Positions 60,464 to 64,000 of a DNA stretch of 64,000 nt are shown in pieces (position 1 is the stretch's first letter; each line of letters begins with the position of its first letter). The DNA lies in the NCBI GenBank assembly GCA_946480925.1, contig CAMLLU010000030.1:1-64000 (forward strand), read 5' to 3'. The position numbers and the translations under genes were made by a program. The notes under the pieces are model-generated. The model ran no database searches. It was not told the DNA's origin and was given only the letters and a program-made list of their open reading frames with translations. The stretch is from an uncultured Rivibacter sp. (lineage in GTDB: Bacteria; Pseudomonadota; Gammaproteobacteria; Burkholderiales; Burkholderiaceae).

Positions 60464-60871
60464 TCACTGCTGGTTCTTCAGCAAGGTGCCGAACAGCCCG
60501 GTGGCCGCGCTGGCCAGGCCGGTGGAAATGTGCAGCTTGGCGAACATCGTGTGGGCCTCCATCGAGTGGTCGGTCAACACGAACATGGTCTTGATGGGAT
60601 CCGACAGGTCCATCGCCTCGAGCATGCTGCGGCGCATGTCTTCATACGAGCGCACGTTGCCCGACAGCTGCGCGGCCACTGCCTTGGCGGCATCGCCCAG
60701 CGTGCTGGGTCCACCGGCCACCGAAGGCGGTGGCACCGGCATGCCTTGCATCATGTTGGCGAACAGCTTGGTGTCGGCAGGGTCGAAGCGCTGCGCGCTG
60801 CCTGCGGCTTGCTGCTGCTGTGTCGCTGCGATCTCAGCTGGCTGCGCGGCCAGCGCGACGGGGTCGGTCAT
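60464..60871 (-). CDS. sctI: Type III secretion inner-rod protein SctI
   Basis: 135 residues. Variable N-terminus and helical C-terminus (AMDLSDPIKTMFVLTDHSME, then AHTMFAKLHISTGLASAATG, then LFGTLLKNQQ), matching SctI/HrpB-type rods, which end in a helix that polymerises. Lies immediately upstream of sctJ, its usual position. Assigned by shape and place. Confidence 0.75.
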   Translation of the reverse strand: MTDPVALAAQPAEIAATQQQQAAGSAQRFDPADTKLFANMMQGMPVPPPSVAGGPSTLGDAAKAVAAQLSGNVRSYEDMRRSMLEAMDLSDPIKTMFVLTDHSMEAHTMFAKLHISTGLASAATGLFGTLLKNQQ

Positions 60872-61013
60872 GGTTCACCTCTTGAATCGACGGAGCGCCG
60901 CTCCAACGCGAGAACGCGGCATGCACCCGGCTCGGGCGCCGCCGCTGCCTTGCGCTTTTGGGGCAAGACCGGGTGCGCGACGCGGTTCGCGCATCGCGCA
61001 CCGGGCGGTCCGA

Positions 61014-61217
61014 TCAGGACGACTTGGCGGCCTGGCGGATGTCGTTGCCGGTGGCCTTGGCCACTTCACCGCCCGCGGCAGCAGCGCCGTTCACCGTGTG
61101 AGCGGTGGAGGCGGCGCCCTGGATGCTGGTGGACGCAGCCATGCTGGCGGCCATCAGCTTGGCGTTGTCGGCGGCGGCCTGGTTCATCTTCTCGATGGAG
61201 GTATCAACTGCAGCCAT
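61014..61217 (-). CDS. Candidate needle subunit (SctF)
   Basis: 67 residues, Ala/Ser/Asn-rich helical (MAAVDTSIEKMNQAAADNAK, then LMAASMAASTSIQGAASTAH). A strong SD (TAGGAGAAAAGAC) precedes ATG 61217. Position between sctD and sctI and small helical form suit a needle or Hrp-pilus protein; there is no motif that proves it. Other options are a small secreted helper. Confidence 0.5.
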   Translation of the reverse strand: MAAVDTSIEKMNQAAADNAKLMAASMAASTSIQGAASTAHTVNGAAAAGGEVAKATGNDIRQAAKSS

Positions 61218-61259
61218 GTCTTTTCTCCTAGCGTTTTGGGGTTGAGTGCCAGTGGTCAG

Positions 61260-61314
61260 CCCTGCCCGCCCGTTTGAGGCAGGCAGGGAATTCCACGCGG
61301 CGGAGTACCGCCGC
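61260..61314. terminator. Two hairpins upstream of the needle candidate
   Basis: CCCTGCC (61260-61266) pairs with GGCAGGG (61282-61288), and GCGGCGG-AGTA-CCGCCGC (61297-61314) is a perfect 7-bp stem. They lie between sctD and the needle candidate and might reduce read-through or stabilise the highly used needle mRNA. Confidence 0.4.
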
Positions 61315-61362
61315 ATGAAATGCGTCGAGCAGAGCGGGATGGGGGTGCAAACGCTGCGTCCA

Positions 61363-62502
61363 TCACCTCGCCTGCTGTCGTGTCTGTTGCTGCTGCTTCG
61401 CATCGGGCGCGCCGCTGACCACCAGGCCATCGGGGTCGATGCGCTTGAGCTCCGCGCCCGAGCGCAGCACCGAGCCTTCGTAGTAGCGGCTGCCGTTGGA
61501 CAGCTGGATGTGCTTCAAGCCGTTGCCGTCGTCGGTGATGCTCACCATGCGACCGGGCAGCACGCTCTGCCATGCGCTCCACTGCGCCTGCAGGTCGGTA
61601 TTGCGTTCGCCCTCGGGCTTGGGCCGGTACACCACCTTGTCGGACACCAGCACCGCCGGGTGCAGGTCTTCGCCCAGGCGGCGGATCTTCTGGCGCACCG
61701 ACTCGTCTTCGACCGTGCCCGACATGACGAGCCGGCCCTGGCCGGCATAGGTGACGGCCACGCCCGGGTCGCTGACGTAGCGGCGAGCCTGCTCGACCAT
61801 TTCATCGGCCGCATGCACGTTCACGCTGACCTTGCGGCCGAACGGCGCCATGGCGTCCTGCAGCGACAGGCGGCGCTGGCGCGATTCCACATAGCCCTTC
61901 ACCGCGAACTGCCCGCCCTGCGCGGCCAACACCTCCACTTCGGGGAACGGCGCGAGCGCCTTTTCCACCTCGGCGAGGTTCACGCTGCCGGTGCCGTGGT
62001 GCGAAGGGTTGCCCGCCCCCACCGCGACAGCGGTCAAGCCCGCCAGCGCCAGCACCGCCAGCACTCCGCCGGCCCAGTAGCCATGGCGCGGCAGCGGCGC
62101 GGCCGGCGGCTGTGCCTGCACCGTGGCGCCGGGCAGCACGCTTTCGGGCCCGGCGAACATGCGGTCGTCGGGCTCGGCTGCGGCCGGGTAGGTGCGGTCG
62201 AGCTGAAAGTCGATGTTGCCCAGCGACACGATGTCGCCGGCCACCACGCTCTTGCGCTGCTGCTTCATGTCTTCGCCGTTCAGCCGTGCGGAGGCCGTGC
62301 CGACCTTCTGCATGGTGACGACGAGTTCGCCCACGGTGAACACCAGATGCCGTGGCAGCACGTCGCCGCCAGGCAGCATCACTTCGCAATCACCGCCCGA
62401 GCCCAGCACGTTGGCGCCGGGCTTGAGCGCGATGGTGCGGCCCTTCACCGCGCCGCTCAGGAAGCGCAGGCACCAGCCATGGTTGGTTTGGGAGTGGTCC
62501 AT
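61363..62502 (-). CDS. sctD: Type III secretion outer inner-membrane ring protein SctD
   Basis: 379 residues. N-terminal FHA-like domain (about 10-95; RFLSGAVKGRTIALKPGANV, then GGDCEVMLPG), a membrane helix (~142-164, YWAGGVLAVLALAGLTAVAV), then periplasmic ring-building domains with VKGYVESRQRRLSLQDAMAP and VTYAGQGRLVMSGTV. ATG 62502 has SD GGGAGG. Usual SctD layout. Confidence 0.88.
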   Translation of the reverse strand: MDHSQTNHGWCLRFLSGAVKGRTIALKPGANVLGSGGDCEVMLPGGDVLPRHLVFTVGELVVTMQKVGTASARLNGEDMKQQRKSVVAGDIVSLGNIDFQLDRTYPAAAEPDDRMFAGPESVLPGATVQAQPPAAPLPRHGYWAGGVLAVLALAGLTAVAVGAGNPSHHGTGSVNLAEVEKALAPFPEVEVLAAQGGQFAVKGYVESRQRRLSLQDAMAPFGRKVSVNVHAADEMVEQARRYVSDPGVAVTYAGQGRLVMSGTVEDESVRQKIRRLGEDLHPAVLVSDKVVYRPKPEGERNTDLQAQWSAWQSVLPGRMVSITDDGNGLKHIQLSNGSRYYEGSVLRSGAELKRIDPDGLVVSGAPDAKQQQQTRQQAR

Positions 62503-62532
62503 CTCAATGGTCCTCCCGCCACGCCTGGACAT

Positions 62533-62632
62533 CCTTCACCACAGAGGCGCAGAGGGCGCGGAGCCTCGCGGAGGCATACACGTCTTCTCCGCAGTCCTCC
62601 GCGTTCTCCGCGCCTCCGCGGTGAATGAATTG
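62533..62632. repeat. Dispersed palindromic repeat, copy C
   Basis: Starts CCTTCACCACAGAGGCGCAG and ends CCTCCGCGGTGAATGAATTG. Fills the sctC-sctD gap, the second T3SS gap carrying this element. Confidence 0.85.
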
Positions 62633-62642
62633 GTGCTTCACT

Positions 62643-64000
62643 TCAGCCTCCCGGTGCCGGTGTGGCGTTGAGCGACGCCGGCGTCACGAGCCGCGGCGTC
62701 AGCAGATAGAAGCGCTCCATGTTCACGCGCTTCTTCTCGCTGTACTTGAACAGGTTGCCCAAGATGGGGATGCTCGACAGCACCGGCACGCCGGAGGTGG
62801 CGTTGCTCTTCTCTTCCGACGAGTAGCCTGCGATCAGCAGGCTCGTGCCTTCGTCCACCAGTGCCTGCGTGTTCACGGTGCGCCGCCGCACGATGGGGAT
62901 GCTGTCCACCGCCTGGGAGCTCAGGTCGCCGTCGACGATGTCGATGGACATCATCACGCCGCGCGCGGTCTTCTCGTCGATGATGAGCGGCGTGACGCGC
63001 ACCGAAGTGCCCGCCGTCACGCTGAAGAGCCCCGCGTCCTGGAAGCCGTCGACCCGCACGTAGAACTCCGACAGGTTCTCGAGGACGGCCTCGGTGTTGT
63101 CGAGCGTCATCACCTTGGGCCGCGCCACGAAGTTCGCATCGCCCTTTTCGGCCAGCGCACTCACGCGAGCCAGCAGGTAGTTGCGGATGTCGTGGCCGAT
63201 GGCCGCGGTGAACACCATGCCCAGCGGCGTGGTGCTGCCGGTGGTGCCGCCTTCGGTGGTGGCGCCGTTCCAAGTGAGCGGCGGGCGGTCGCCACGGCCG
63301 GTCTGCAGGTCGCCGTGGCGGCCGTGCCAGCGCCAGTCCACGCCCAGGCTGTCGAGGGTGTCGGTGCTGATGTCCATGATGGTCACCTCCACCTCGATGA
63401 GGCGCGGCCGCACGTCCATGGACTCGATGAGTTTCTCGTACTGGCGCATGCGGTCGGGCGTGTCGCGCACCAGCACCGCGTTCATGCGCGAGTCGGCCTG
63501 GAACTGCGGCAGATCGCCGCTGCCGAAGCTCGGCAAGCCGCCTTCTTCACCGCCGCCCGCGGTGGGGATCTCGACCTTGGGCGCGTTGATCGTCTCACCC
63601 GTGCGCAGCCGCAGCTGGCGGCTCGGCCCCACAGAGAACGGCGAGTTGGCAGTGCGGCCGTCGCTGCTGCCGTTGGGCCCGCCCTTGCCGTACAGGCTGC
63701 GCAGCACGTTGGCCACGCCGGGGATCACCGTCTCCTTGCCCGAGCGGTTGATGCGAAAGTCCGCGGCCCAGGCGTACTTCAGCGGGAACAGGCGGATCTC
63801 CGCACCGTCGGCCAGCGCCGCACGCTGGTCCACCAGCTTCACCGCCTGGCGCACCATCTCGACGTAGCGCTTCGGTCCCGAGACGTAGACGCTGCCTTCC
63901 CTTTCGCTGATGGACAGCGGATAGCGGTTGTCGGAGATCTTCAGCCGCGCCAGCGTTTCGGCGATGCCGCGCGCATTGCCGCTCGCGATGGGCAGCACCT
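62643..64000 (-). CDS. sctC: Type III secretion secretin SctC (5' end missing)
   Basis: The frame runs off the right edge, so the signal peptide and N-terminal domains are outside; about 452 residues are seen. N1/N3-type domains (NVLRSLYGKGGPNGSSDGRT region; RMNAVLVRDTPDRMRQYEKL) precede the secretin core (RPRLIEVEVTIMDISTDTLD; VPVLSSIPILGNLFKYSEKK) and end in ERFYLLTPRLV. Forms the outer-membrane channel of the injectisome. Confidence 0.93.
   Translation of the reverse strand, partial: VLPIASGNARGIAETLARLKISDNRYPLSISEREGSVYVSGPKRYVEMVRQAVKLVDQRAALADGAEIRLFPLKYAWAADFRINRSGKETVIPGVANVLRSLYGKGGPNGSSDGRTANSPFSVGPSRQLRLRTGETINAPKVEIPTAGGGEEGGLPSFGSGDLPQFQADSRMNAVLVRDTPDRMRQYEKLIESMDVRPRLIEVEVTIMDISTDTLDSLGVDWRWHGRHGDLQTGRGDRPPLTWNGATTEGGTTGSTTPLGMVFTAAIGHDIRNYLLARVSALAEKGDANFVARPKVMTLDNTEAVLENLSEFYVRVDGFQDAGLFSVTAGTSVRVTPLIIDEKTARGVMMSIDIVDGDLSSQAVDSIPIVRRRTVNTQALVDEGTSLLIAGYSSEEKSNATSGVPVLSSIPILGNLFKYSEKKRVNMERFYLLTPRLVTPASLNATPAPGG

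Overview
The window is high-GC DNA of a betaproteobacterium, most likely a member of the Burkholderiales. The basis is the overall gene style (a DUF4148 protein, a Neisseria/Comamonas-type porin, a 744-residue fused Afu/Fbp permease) together with codon usage. No rRNA or tRNA gene was recognised, so the species cannot be named from this sequence.

Layout. (1) 1-14158 (+): a secretion-type operon. It starts with the end of a repeat-rich surface protein, followed by gspG, gspF, gspE, three inner-membrane genes that look more like type IV pilus PilM/N, PilO and PilP than GspL/M/C, a secretin lipoprotein with a C-terminal cohesin-like domain, three more pseudopilin-like genes, a rhodanese-fold protein without its catalytic cysteine, and a transglutaminase-like protein. 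Overlapping start/stop codons through most of it indicate one transcription unit. (2) About 14360-21714: a filamentous (inovirus) prophage. Its late genes lie on the minus strand (replication protein, ssDNA-binding protein candidate, major coat protein, pIII-like adhesin, pVI-like protein, Zot/pI) and HTH regulators lie on the plus strand at both ends. The flanks share a 10-bp core inside a dif-like sequence, suggesting XerCD-dependent integration. (3) 22069-26346: small genes (DUF4148, dodecin, a DUF6781-like protein) and a hybrid sensor kinase lacking the phospho-acceptor helix. (4) 26562-32261: an ECF sigma factor followed by two paralogous Ser/Thr kinase-TPR receptors. (5) 32409-36691: two related LuxR-type regulators flanking a secreted alginate-lyase-like/LamG lipoprotein. 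(6) 36745-44827: an Afu/Fbp-type ABC importer, a two-component system and a porin. (7) 44923-64000 (all minus strand): a type III secretion operon read as sctC, sctD, candidate sctF, sctI, sctJ, sctK, sctL, sctN, sctO, sctT, sctU, ending in a gene for a 3,109-residue multidomain protein.

The most unusual content is in region 7. The giant protein carries a coiled-coil N-terminus, a zinc-protease-like HEGTH motif and a papain-like Cys/His/Asp arrangement like that of Tox-PL toxins, directly downstream of a SctU whose NPTH autocleavage motif is replaced by HSAR. Genes for SctQ, SctR, SctS and SctV are not in the window. Other structured DNA includes a 78-bp tandem repeat inside the prophage late operon, a perfect pair of 18-bp inverted repeats in the prophage control region, three copies of a roughly 100-bp palindromic dispersed repeat, and a row of five hairpins between sctJ and sctK.
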